Positions 1 to 6,252 of a stretch of 9,925 bases of DNA are shown here, in pieces. The position numbers and the translations under genes were made by a program. The notes under the pieces were generated by a model, which saw only the letters and a list, made by a program, of their open reading frames with translations, made no database searches and was not told the origin of the DNA. This stretch comes from DATDAH01 sp036525535 (lineage in GTDB: Bacteria; Actinomycetota; Acidimicrobiia; Acidimicrobiales; DATDAH01), in NCBI GenBank assembly GCA_036525535.1, contig DATDAH010000101.1:1-9925 (forward strand). Reading direction: 5' to 3'. Numbering within the stretch: position 1 is the first letter of the stretch; the number at the start of each line of letters is the position of its first letter.

Positions 1-1207
1 CGAGGAAGGCGTCGGCGGTGGCGACGATGTGGTCGACGTCGGCGTCGGTCAGGCCGTGGTTGCTGGGTAGGACCACTCCCTGCTCCATGACCCGGTCGGC
101 GTTGGGGAGCCCGGTCTCGGGCTGACGGTGGGCGATGTCCCGGAAGCCGGGCTGGCGCAGGACGTTGCCGGTCCAGACCATGCGGGTGTCGACGCCGTGG
201 CCCTCCATGTGGGCCTGGAACTCGCTCCGCCGCACCCCGGACTCGGGCCGGAGGAGCAACGGGAACATGTGCCAGGCCGTGTCCAGGCCCTCCAGCGTCC
301 GGGGCAGCTCGAAGGCCTCGGGATGGCGGCCGAACCCTTCGCAGAGGCGGGCGAAGTTGCGCTTCCGGGCGGCGAGGTTCGGCGCCAGCTTGCGCAGCTG
401 GACCTCACCGAAGGCCGCGCTCAACTCCGCGGGCTCGAAGTTCCAACCCACCTCGTCGAAGATGAAGAGGTTGTCGTACTCGAGGTCCCCGTCGATCTCG
501 CTGAAGAAGCGCTTCTCCACCCCCTTGGCTGACCCGTAGAGCTGGACCTCGGAGCGTCGCCCCCAGCGCCGGAGGAGCAGGGCCCGGTCAGCCACGGCCG
601 CGTCGTCGAGACAGACCATCCCACCGGTGCCCGCCGCCGTGATGATGTGGGACAGGGCGAAGCTGGTCACCGAGATGTCCGAGCGAGTGCCGGTCGGGGT
701 GCCCCGCAGCGTGGCCCCGAGGCAGTCACAGGAGTCCTCGATGACCTGGAGGCCGTGGGCGTCGGCGATGGCCCGGAGTCGGTCCCAGTCCGGGGCGTTG
801 CCGATCAGGTTCGGCGCCAGGATCGCCTTCGTCCTCGGCCCGACCATGGCTTCGACGGCGTCGACGTCCAGGTTGTAGGTGTCCCGCTCGACGTCCACGA
901 ACACCGGCACGAGGCCGGCCCGGACCAGGGGGGCGATGTCGGTCGAGAAGGTCAAGGGTGAGGTGAGGACCTCGTCGCCCGGCTCGAGGGCCAGCAGCTC
1001 GACCGCCAGGTAGAGGGCCGACGAGCCGGAGTTGACCATGATCCCCCGGGCCTTGCCGAACAACTCGGCCACGCTCTGCTCGAAGCCTCGGACGTGCTTG
1101 CCGATGCGCAGCGCCGTCGGCCCGCCCCGCAGCACGTCGACGACGGCCTCGATCTCCTCCTCGTCGTGGACCGACCCCGCGTACTCGATCCTCCGCCTGT
1201 CGCCCAT
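1..1207 (-). CDS. PLP/PMP-dependent sugar 3-dehydratase-like enzyme of the DegT/DnrJ/EryC1 family (RfbH/ColD type), 3' end cut
   Basis: The 402 residues inside the window are a near-complete fold-type I PLP enzyme; the frame is still open at base 1, and only a short C-terminus should be missing. Visible landmarks are the phosphate-binding NSGSSALYLA (about 59-68), the cofactor-ring Asp in VIEDSCD (Asp158), and SFALSHIIT (182-190). Where transaminases of this family carry the Schiff-base Lys (SFxPxK), this protein has His187. The same change defines the deoxygenating enzymes RfbH/AscC (E1) and ColD (SFYPAHH). The C-terminal GNVLRQPGF and NADRVMEQGVVLPSNHGLT resemble RfbH. The Cys cluster that holds the 2Fe-2S centre in E1 is absent, which is closer to ColD. 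Probable role: cytosolic, PMP-dependent 3-deoxygenation of a keto-sugar or similar substrate; the substrate is unknown. ATG at 1207 lies 4 bases after the SDR stop, so it is likely co-translated. Family is confident, reaction is inferred. Confidence 0.85.
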   Translation of the reverse strand, partial: MGDRRRIEYAGSVHDEEEIEAVVDVLRGGPTALRIGKHVRGFEQSVAELFGKARGIMVNSGSSALYLAVELLALEPGDEVLTSPLTFSTDIAPLVRAGLVPVFVDVERDTYNLDVDAVEAMVGPRTKAILAPNLIGNAPDWDRLRAIADAHGLQVIEDSCDCLGATLRGTPTGTRSDISVTSFALSHIITAAGTGGMVCLDDAAVADRALLLRRWGRRSEVQLYGSAKGVEKRFFSEIDGDLEYDNLFIFDEVGWNFEPAELSAAFGEVQLRKLAPNLAARKRNFARLCEGFGRHPEAFELPRTLEGLDTAWHMFPLLLRPESGVRRSEFQAHMEGHGVDTRMVWTGNVLRQPGFRDIAHRQPETGLPNADRVMEQGVVLPSNHGLTDADVDHIVATADAFL

Positions 1208-1211
1208 CAGC

Positions 1212-1991
1212 TCACTTCCCGAGGAGCTCGAGGCTGACGTGGGTGCCGCCGGTGACCTCGGGGCCGCAGTCGCACAGGATCAGGGCGCCGGCGACCATGT
1301 CGGCCATGGACTCGAACTGGTCGTCGTCGAGCGCTCCTGCCAAGTGGGCGTCGGCCCCCTCGGAGTGCACCGCGGCCCGGGGCTCGACGGTGTTGACCCG
1401 GACGCCGGTCCCCCACACCTCCTCGGCCAGGGCATTGGTCATCCGGTTGAGCGCGGCCTTCGACGCGCCGTAGATGCCGAGGGTCGAGCCCATGGCATTC
1501 GCCGCGAAAGGCGGCCCCGGTCGGGAGCGGGCGCTGCCCGATGACAGGTTGACGATCCAGCCCTCGCCCCGCTCGATCATCCCCGGGAGGACGGCCTGGG
1601 CCAGGTCCAGCGGCGCGTGGACGTTGGCCTCGAAGATCAGCCGGCGTCGCTTCAGCGGGTAGTCGGCCAGCGGTTGGTAGATCGCCGCGGCGGCGTTGTT
1701 GACGAGCACGTCGAGCGGACCGCCCAGGCCGGCTTCGGCCTCGGGGACGATCCGGGCCCGGTCGTCCGGGTCGGTCAGGTCGGCCACGATCGGCACCGCC
1801 TGACGGCCGTGGGCCTCGATCGCCGCCGCCGTCTCGTTCAGCGAGCCGGGCAACGTCAGGTGGGTGTCCAGCGTGCGGGCCGTGATGGCCACATCGGCGC
1901 CCTGGGCCGCCAGCTCCACGGCCAGCGCCGCCCCGATCCCCCGGCTGGCCCCCGTCACCAGCACCCGCCGCCCCCCGAGCCGCCCCGTCAT
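1212..1991 (-). CDS. Classical short-chain dehydrogenase/reductase (SDR)
   Basis: This is a 259-residue cytosolic oxidoreductase of usual SDR length. The Rossmann glycine motif TGASRGIG is at 13-20, NNA at 98-100, and the catalytic residues are Ser151 (NLSS), Tyr174 and Lys178 (YGASK). Asn123 (EANVHA) completes the tetrad. The Ser-to-Tyr distance is 23 residues instead of the usual 13 or so, because of a Pro/Gly/Ala-rich insertion (about 154-170) beside the active site. The product is an NAD(P)-dependent alcohol/ketone oxidoreductase of unknown substrate. I chose the ATG at 1991 because GGAGG lies 8 bases upstream. An in-frame ATG at 2009 would overlap the preceding stop as ATGA and add six residues (MTEGWA), but it has no ribosome site. 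The neighbour 4 bases downstream is a dehydratase-like PLP enzyme. In deoxysugar routes such enzymes act with reductases, so the two may act in sequence; that link is inferred. Confidence 0.9.
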   Translation of the reverse strand: MTGRLGGRRVLVTGASRGIGAALAVELAAQGADVAITARTLDTHLTLPGSLNETAAAIEAHGRQAVPIVADLTDPDDRARIVPEAEAGLGGPLDVLVNNAAAAIYQPLADYPLKRRRLIFEANVHAPLDLAQAVLPGMIERGEGWIVNLSSGSARSRPGPPFAANAMGSTLGIYGASKAALNRMTNALAEEVWGTGVRVNTVEPRAAVHSEGADAHLAGALDDDQFESMADMVAGALILCDCGPEVTGGTHVSLELLGK

Positions 1992-1999
1992 CGCCCACC

Positions 2000-2004
2000 C
2001 CTCC
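2000..2004 (-). promoter_or_regulatory. Shine-Dalgarno site of the SDR gene
   Basis: On the minus strand this reads GGAGG, 8 bases before ATG 1991. It lies over the last codons and stop of the upstream amidohydrolase, and it is what favours 1991 over the ATG at 2009. Confidence 0.6.
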
Positions 2005-2005
2005 G

Positions 2006-3214
2006 TCATGGACGGTGGAAGCCGGGGCTGGTGGCGTCGGCGGGGATGGCCTCGAGGGGGACGGCGATCTCCTCGACGGTCGGACCGAACTGGGCGGCGA
2101 GCGGGGCCAGGGCCTCGAGGTCGAAGTGGTAGACCTCGGCGGCGTTGCCGGCCAGGACCTGCTGCAGCTCGACCGGGTCGGTCTCGGCGAACGACCGGCG
2201 CAGCAGCTCCCGGGTGTAGGGCCAACTCGCCTCGTGGTGGGGGTAGTCACTCCCCCACAGGTAGTGCTCGACCCCGATGGCGTGGCGGGCGTCCGCGTCC
2301 ACGGGGCTGGGGAAGCTGGCCCCCACCCACACGTTGCGGTGGAAGTACTCGCTGGGGGCCATGGGCAGGACGTCGTCGGGGGCGTACTTGAGCTCCCCGA
2401 TCCGGCCCGTCTGCGCCGCTTGGGCGTGGAAGCCGTCGAGCTGGGACAGGGTCGGCGCGATCCACGACGCCCCCTGCTCGGTGAGGACCAGCTTCAGTCT
2501 CGGGAAGCGCTCGAAGACGCCGCCCACCAGCAGGTGGGTCAGGGTCCTGCGGGAGAAGAACGACGCCTCGGCGATCCACACCATGCCAGTCGCCCGGTGA
2601 CGGCCGTAGTCCGGCGAGCCGCCGCCCGAGTGGTGGTTGACGACCACGCCCAGCTCCTCGCACGCCGCCCAGAGCGGGTCGTACGACTCGGCGTAGAGCG
2701 GGTCGAGATGGGGGGCGTCGGGGGGGACGGCGGGGAGGAGGACGCCGCCCCGCAGGCCGTGCTCGGCGGCGAAGCGCACGTCGGCGACCGCCTCGTCGAG
2801 GTCGTTGAGGAAGATCTGGGCCATGCCTGCCCGGCGAACGGGCTGCTCGGCGCACCAGTCGGCCATCCACCGGTTGTGGGCCCGGATGCCGGCCAGCCGG
2901 CGGGGGAACTCCTCCGGGGTCGGCGGGCGGGCGACCAGCGCGCCGGTCGGGAAGAAGGGCGGGACGGTGTTGGGGAAGACGACCTCGGCGACGACACCGT
3001 CGGCTTCCTGCTCGGCGAGGCGACGGTCGCTGTCCCAGTTGCGGCTACGGCCGTCGCCTTGGAGGTCCCGGAAGGGGTTCTTGTAGTCGCCCCGCCAAGC
3101 GTCGAACTCATCGCGCCAGTCAGCGTCGAGGTGCTCCCGGTAGGCCGCCATGTTCCCACCGCCGTGGGTGTCGGCCGAGATGATCGTGTAGCGGTCGGCG
3201 ACGGTGGGAGCCAT
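2006..3214 (-). CDS. Amidohydrolase_2 family TIM-barrel metal enzyme
   Basis: A 402-residue protein of the amidohydrolase_2 (COG2159, ACMSD-like) superfamily, whose members hydrolyse or decarboxylate ring and carboxylate substrates. Strand 1 carries ISADTHGGG (Asp15, His17), so the usual HxH is reduced to a single His. VVVNHHSGGG gives His194/His195 for the barrel metal site. YLWGSDYPHHE provides the conserved Asp323 with His326/His327. KLVLTEQGASW (243-251) has Gln where many relatives have the catalytic His of the HGG motif. Enough ligands remain for a mononuclear metal site. The start ATG (3214-3212) overlaps the TGA of the upstream amidohydrolase-like gene by one base (TGATG), which implies translational coupling and perhaps a complex. 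The frame is open further upstream, but that stretch lies over the other gene and shows no family similarity. Substrate unknown; hydrolase versus decarboxylase cannot be told apart here. Confidence 0.88.
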   Translation of the reverse strand: MAPTVADRYTIISADTHGGGNMAAYREHLDADWRDEFDAWRGDYKNPFRDLQGDGRSRNWDSDRRLAEQEADGVVAEVVFPNTVPPFFPTGALVARPPTPEEFPRRLAGIRAHNRWMADWCAEQPVRRAGMAQIFLNDLDEAVADVRFAAEHGLRGGVLLPAVPPDAPHLDPLYAESYDPLWAACEELGVVVNHHSGGGSPDYGRHRATGMVWIAEASFFSRRTLTHLLVGGVFERFPRLKLVLTEQGASWIAPTLSQLDGFHAQAAQTGRIGELKYAPDDVLPMAPSEYFHRNVWVGASFPSPVDADARHAIGVEHYLWGSDYPHHEASWPYTRELLRRSFAETDPVELQQVLAGNAAEVYHFDLEALAPLAAQFGPTVEEIAVPLEAIPADATSPGFHRP

Positions 3215-4080
3215 CAGCCGTCCAGCTTGAACACCCGCAGGGCGTTCTCCCGGAGGAAGGGGGCCCACACGTGGTCCCGGAAGGGCACGTCGGGCATCTC
3301 CGTGAAGATGCGCTCGAGGCTCAGCCCCATCGGGTAGTAGCCGGCGTACATGATCTTGTCGGCGCCCCGGGTGTTGGCGTAGTCGATGATCGCCTGGGGG
3401 TAGTACTTCGGGGCGAAGGCGCTGGTCATGTAGTGCAGGCCCGGCCACTTGAGCATGAGCTTGACGGCCAGCGCCTCCCAGGGCTCGGCCCCGTGGCGCA
3501 TGACGATGACCAGCTCGGGGAAGTCGTAACAGACCTGGTCGAAGTGCATGACGTCCTGCACGTGCGACGGCAGGCGGGGCCCGGCGATGCCGGCGTTGGC
3601 CACGATCGGCAGCCCCAGGTCGATGCAGGTCTGGTAGATCGGGTAGTAGCGGCGGTCGCTGACCGGGACCGGCGGGTTGCAGCCGGAGGGGAAGGTGGTC
3701 ACCGCCTTGATGCCGTGCTTCTCGTGGGCCTTGCGGACCCGCCGCACCGCCTTGGTGATGTCGTTGGGGTCGATCTCGATGCTGGCGAAGAAGCGGTCCG
3801 GGTGCTCGGACAGGGCCCGCTGGTTGACGTCCGGGCTGCAACTGGTCATGGCCATGGCCACGCCGTGCTTGTCCATCTCCCCGAGCGTGATGGCGATGGC
3901 GTCGTCCTCGGGCTCCTTGTGGTTCGGGACGTCCTTGAACATGTACTCGGCCGGGAACTCCATCTCGGCCGAGGCCTCGTCCTTGAAGTTCGCCTTCATG
4001 TAGTCGTAGTGACGACGGGCGTCCTCGGCCGGGAAGCCGATCATGAGGTCGATCGCTCCGATGTCGCTGGGCATGGGCAT
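3214..4080 (-). CDS. Amidohydrolase-like protein lacking canonical metal ligands
   Basis: A 288-residue member of the amidohydrolase_2 superfamily, shorter than its 402-residue neighbour. The barrel is recognisable from IDLMIGFP (10-17), GLPIVANAGIAGPR (156-169), VIVMRHGAEPW (191-201) and KIMYAGYYPMG (242-252). Compared with active relatives, the strand-1 DxHxH is replaced by DLMIG, the mid-barrel His by Asn162, and the Asp of the GSDYP motif by Tyr248. His196 in RHGAEPW is kept. It therefore probably cannot hold metal in the usual way. It may be a structural or regulatory partner, or it may use different chemistry. I recall other actinobacterial proteins with a similar IDxMIGFP start, so this is likely a subfamily trait and not decay; the frame is clean. 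ATG 4080 was chosen because AGGAG sits 9 bases upstream; the ATG two codons later is too distant. Confidence 0.82.
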   Translation of the reverse strand: MPMPSDIGAIDLMIGFPAEDARRHYDYMKANFKDEASAEMEFPAEYMFKDVPNHKEPEDDAIAITLGEMDKHGVAMAMTSCSPDVNQRALSEHPDRFFASIEIDPNDITKAVRRVRKAHEKHGIKAVTTFPSGCNPPVPVSDRRYYPIYQTCIDLGLPIVANAGIAGPRLPSHVQDVMHFDQVCYDFPELVIVMRHGAEPWEALAVKLMLKWPGLHYMTSAFAPKYYPQAIIDYANTRGADKIMYAGYYPMGLSLERIFTEMPDVPFRDHVWAPFLRENALRVFKLDG

Positions 4081-4089
4081 CAGGCGGAT

Positions 4090-4094
4090 CTCCT
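4090..4094 (-). promoter_or_regulatory. Shine-Dalgarno site of the first amidohydrolase-like gene
   Basis: On the minus strand this reads AGGAG, 9 bases before ATG 4080. It sits immediately after the MarR stop codon (TAG at 4097-4095) in the 14-base spacer, and it selects the first of two nearby ATGs. Confidence 0.65.
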
Positions 4095-4568
4095 CTAGTG
4101 GTTCGACGGGTCGGTCGGGCGGTACTGCACCGACCGGAGGTCCTCGACGAAGCGGTCGAGGAGGAGGGCGAAGGTGGTGCGGTCGGCAGCCGACCAGCCG
4201 TCGAGCACGTCGGCCATGTGGCGGTCCTGGACGGCGGCGATGCGCTGGCGGACCCGGCGGCCGGCAGCAGTGGCCCGCATGACCCGGATCCGGGCGTCGC
4301 CGGCGCGGCCGCCGCGCTCGACCAGGCCGTCGGCCTCCAGGGCCTTGACCTGCCGACTCACGGCGCCGGGGTCCATGTCGGCCGCCGCCGAGAGGTCACC
4401 CAGGGTGATGGGGCCGTCTTCCACGATCCGAGCCAGCAGCGCTGCGCCCGGGGGCGAGAGCTCGACCCCCGCAGCCGCGACCTGGCGGGCGTACACCTTT
4501 CGACTGGCCCCCAGGCGCAGGAGCCGCGCCAGGGGCTCCCGGATCGCGTCGAAGCCACCGTCACCCAT
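4095..4568 (-). CDS. MarR-family transcriptional regulator
   Basis: A 157-residue winged helix-turn-helix protein of normal MarR length. The DNA-binding part runs from ITLGDLSAAADMDPGAVSRQ (about 54-73) through KALEADGLVER (75-85). The wing is GDARIRVMRATAAG (90-103), matching the family's DxRxxxxxLTxxG pattern. Flanking helices (1-45 and 105-145) would form the dimer interface. MarR proteins usually repress their own operon and release DNA on binding an aromatic or acidic ligand. It is the first gene of the minus-strand operon, and a perfect palindrome covers its -35 box, which fits autorepression. I chose ATG 4568, with GTG 4571 directly before it as an equally possible leaderless start. 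A TTG at 4604 would extend the protein by 12 residues, but it lies inside the operator and -35 box, so it is unlikely. Confidence 0.9.
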   Translation of the reverse strand: MGDGGFDAIREPLARLLRLGASRKVYARQVAAAGVELSPPGAALLARIVEDGPITLGDLSAAADMDPGAVSRQVKALEADGLVERGGRAGDARIRVMRATAAGRRVRQRIAAVQDRHMADVLDGWSAADRTTFALLLDRFVEDLRSVQYRPTDPSNH

Positions 4569-4575
4569 CACCGGC

Positions 4576-4604
4576 AACGTAGGGCAGTTGCTTGACTCAG
4601 TCAA
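4576..4604 (-). promoter_or_regulatory. Promoter of the marR operon (TTGACT - 17 bp - TACGTT)
   Basis: Read on the minus strand, the -35 TTGACT (4604-4599) and the -10 TACGTT (4581-4576) are separated by exactly 17 bases. The -10 ends 6 bases before GTG 4571 and 7 before ATG 4568, so transcription would start at or next to the start codon. That gives a leaderless mRNA, in keeping with the absence of a Shine-Dalgarno sequence. The -35 hexamer is inside the palindrome at 4591-4605. Confidence 0.6.
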
Positions 4605-4605
4605 G
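4591..4605. promoter_or_regulatory. Probable MarR operator, perfect palindrome
   Basis: CTTGACTCAGTCAAG has two perfect 7-bp arms around one central base. The length and the TTGACT/AGTCAA arms suit a MarR dimer. It overlaps the -35 box of the marR promoter, 23 bp upstream of the chosen start, so bound repressor would block RNA polymerase. It is 180 bp from the rightward aldehyde dehydrogenase start, so control of that gene is less certain. Confidence 0.65.
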
Positions 4606-4614
4606 TACTAGCCC

Positions 4615-4650
4615 CCGGACGGCGGTCAGGCACCCGGTCCGGACGGCGGT
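4615..4650. repeat. 12-bp direct repeat, 24-bp period
   Basis: CCGGACGGCGGT occurs at 4615-4626 and again exactly at 4639-4650. The spacing is close to two helical turns. It lies upstream of both divergent promoters. It could be a binding site or just GC-rich coincidence. Confidence 0.4.
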
Positions 4651-4747
4651 TCGGCGTCGACCGCGACGCCGAGCAGGTCGGCCGCGAGCAGTCGCCGGAC
4701 CACGCGAGGTGCTGCTCTGCGGTCCAGCCGAGTTTTGATCGGCGCGG

Positions 4748-4777
4748 TGAACCGGCGTTCAGCGGGCTGAGTACGCT
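4748..4777 (+). promoter_or_regulatory. Candidate promoter region of the first aldehyde dehydrogenase
   Basis: TACGCT (4772-4777) fits the TANNNT actinobacterial -10 and lies 8 bases before ATG 4786, with no Shine-Dalgarno sequence between, so a leaderless or near-leaderless transcript is likely. No good -35 is present at the right spacing. That position is instead filled by an inverted repeat, TGAAC-CGGC-GTTCA (4748-4761), which might bind a regulator. Confidence 0.35.
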
Positions 4778-4785
4778 CGCCCCGC

Positions 4786-6252
4786 ATGGGGGATCTCTGG
4801 CACGAGGAGCGGCTCTACATCGACGGTGAGCTGGTCGATGCCGAGGGCGGGGCGACCTACGAGAACATCAACCCGGCCACCGAGGAGGTGCTGGGCGAAG
4901 CCGCCGACGCCAGTGTCGGCGACATCGACCGGGCCATCGCCGCCGCCCGACGGGCCTTCGACGAGACCGGTTGGGCCACCGACGTCGAGTTGCGGGCCCG
5001 CTGCCTGCGCCAGCTCCACACTGCTCTGCTCGACAACCTCGAGGAGATCCGGGCCACGACCGTGGCCGAGGTCGGCACGCCGGTCGCGCTGACCTACGGC
5101 CCCCAGCTCGACGCTCCCGTGGGCTTCCTCCCCTACTACGCCGACCTGGCCGAGAGCTATGACTGGAGCGAGGACCTCGGCGACGCCGAGCCCATGGGCA
5201 TCCCGTCGCACCGCTGGATCGAGAAGGAGCCCATCGGCGTGGTCGGGGCCATCACGGCCTGGAACTTCCCGCACCAGCTCAACATCGCCAAGATCGCGCC
5301 CGCTTTCGCCGCCGGCAACACCGTCGTCCTCAAGGGAGCGCCCGCGACCCCGTGGGCGGCCCTGATCCTCGGGCGCCTGGCCGCGGAGCACACGGACATC
5401 CCCCCGGGCGTGCTGAACGTCATCACCTCGGGTCGCAATGACATCGGCGAGGCCATCACCACCGACCCCCGGGTCGACCTGATCACCTTCACCGGGTCGA
5501 CCGCCGTGGGCAAGCGGATCATGGCCGCGGCGTCCGACACGGTGAAGAAGGTGTTCCTGGAGCTCGGCGGGAAGTCCGCCATCGTGGCCCTCGACGACTG
5601 CGACATGAACGCCGCCGCCGGCACCGGCGCCTTCGGCGTCTGCACCCACGCCGGCCAGGGCTGCGCCATCACCACCCGGCTGCTCCTGCCCCGCTCCCGC
5701 TACGACGAGGGCGTCGAGATCGCCAAGACCGTGCTGGAGTCGATGCCCTACGGCGACCCCACCGACCCGGGGAACTTCATGGGTCCATTGGTCACCGATG
5801 TCCAGCGGGAACGGGTCGAGGGCCTGATCCGCACCGCCCAGGACGAGGGGGCGACCCTGGTCACCGGCGGCAAGCGCCCGGCGCACCTGGACAAGGGGTG
5901 GTTCGTGGAGCCGACCCTGCTCGTCGACGTCGACCCCGACAGCACCATCGCCCAACAGGAGGTCTTCGGGCCCGTGCTGGCCGTCATCCCCTTCGACGAC
6001 GACGATGATGCCGTCCACATCGCCAACAACTCGATCTACGGCCTGTCCGGCGCGGTCAACTCGGGCGACGTCGAGCGGGCCAAGGCCGTCGGACGCCGGA
6101 TCCGCTCCGGCACCATGTCGATCAACGGCGGCGTCTACTACGGCGCCGACGTCCCGTTCGGGGGCTACCGCCAGTCCGGCCTGGGCCGCGAGATGGGCAT
6201 CGAGGGGTTCGAGGAGTACCTGGAGACGAAGTCCTTCGCCGAACCGGCATGA
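4786..6252 (+). CDS. NAD(P)+-dependent aldehyde dehydrogenase (ALDH superfamily)
   Basis: A 488-residue cytosolic enzyme of standard length that oxidises an aldehyde to the carboxylic acid. Key residues are all present: TAWNFP with oxyanion Asn160, Lys183 in VVLKGAPATP, the cofactor loop FTGSTAVG (235-242), general base Glu259 in LELGGKSA, nucleophile Cys293 in GQGCA, and QEVFGPV (391-397). The residue three after Lys183, often the Glu that grips NAD ribose, is Pro186, so the cofactor could be NAD or NADP. Close to the C-terminus, PFGGYRQSGLGREMG (457-471) is typical of the family. ATG 4786 is used because family similarity begins at once and a -10 lies just upstream; no Shine-Dalgarno site is seen. 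The stop overlaps the next ATG (ATGA), pairing it with the alpha/beta hydrolase. Aldehyde substrate unknown. Confidence 0.93.
   Translation: MGDLWHEERLYIDGELVDAEGGATYENINPATEEVLGEAADASVGDIDRAIAAARRAFDETGWATDVELRARCLRQLHTALLDNLEEIRATTVAEVGTPVALTYGPQLDAPVGFLPYYADLAESYDWSEDLGDAEPMGIPSHRWIEKEPIGVVGAITAWNFPHQLNIAKIAPAFAAGNTVVLKGAPATPWAALILGRLAAEHTDIPPGVLNVITSGRNDIGEAITTDPRVDLITFTGSTAVGKRIMAAASDTVKKVFLELGGKSAIVALDDCDMNAAAGTGAFGVCTHAGQGCAITTRLLLPRSRYDEGVEIAKTVLESMPYGDPTDPGNFMGPLVTDVQRERVEGLIRTAQDEGATLVTGGKRPAHLDKGWFVEPTLLVDVDPDSTIAQQEVFGPVLAVIPFDDDDDAVHIANNSIYGLSGAVNSGDVERAKAVGRRIRSGTMSINGGVYYGADVPFGGYRQSGLGREMGIEGFEEYLETKSFAEPA

Noticed and set aside
1992..2225. Longer start for the SDR
   Set aside because: The extra residues overlap the amidohydrolase coding region and have no SDR similarity. 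A good GGAGG selects ATG 1991.
2015..3337. A 440-codon plus-strand frame opposite the amidohydrolase
   Set aside because: Mirror frame of a well-supported gene, with no recognisable domain.
3214..3841. N-terminal extension of the 402-residue amidohydrolase to a 611-residue protein
   Set aside because: The added part is the other amidohydrolase-like gene read in the wrong frame, Arg/Pro/Gly-rich. ATG 3214 sits on a TGATG junction right before the conserved ISADTH motif.
4569..4604. TTG start at 4604 for MarR
   Set aside because: It would lie inside the -35 box and operator, and the 12 extra residues are not typical of the family.
5995..6012. GAC/GAT run (five Asp) in the first aldehyde dehydrogenase
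   Set aside because: A short acidic codon run on a surface loop after the EVFGPV motif; such variation is ordinary in this family.
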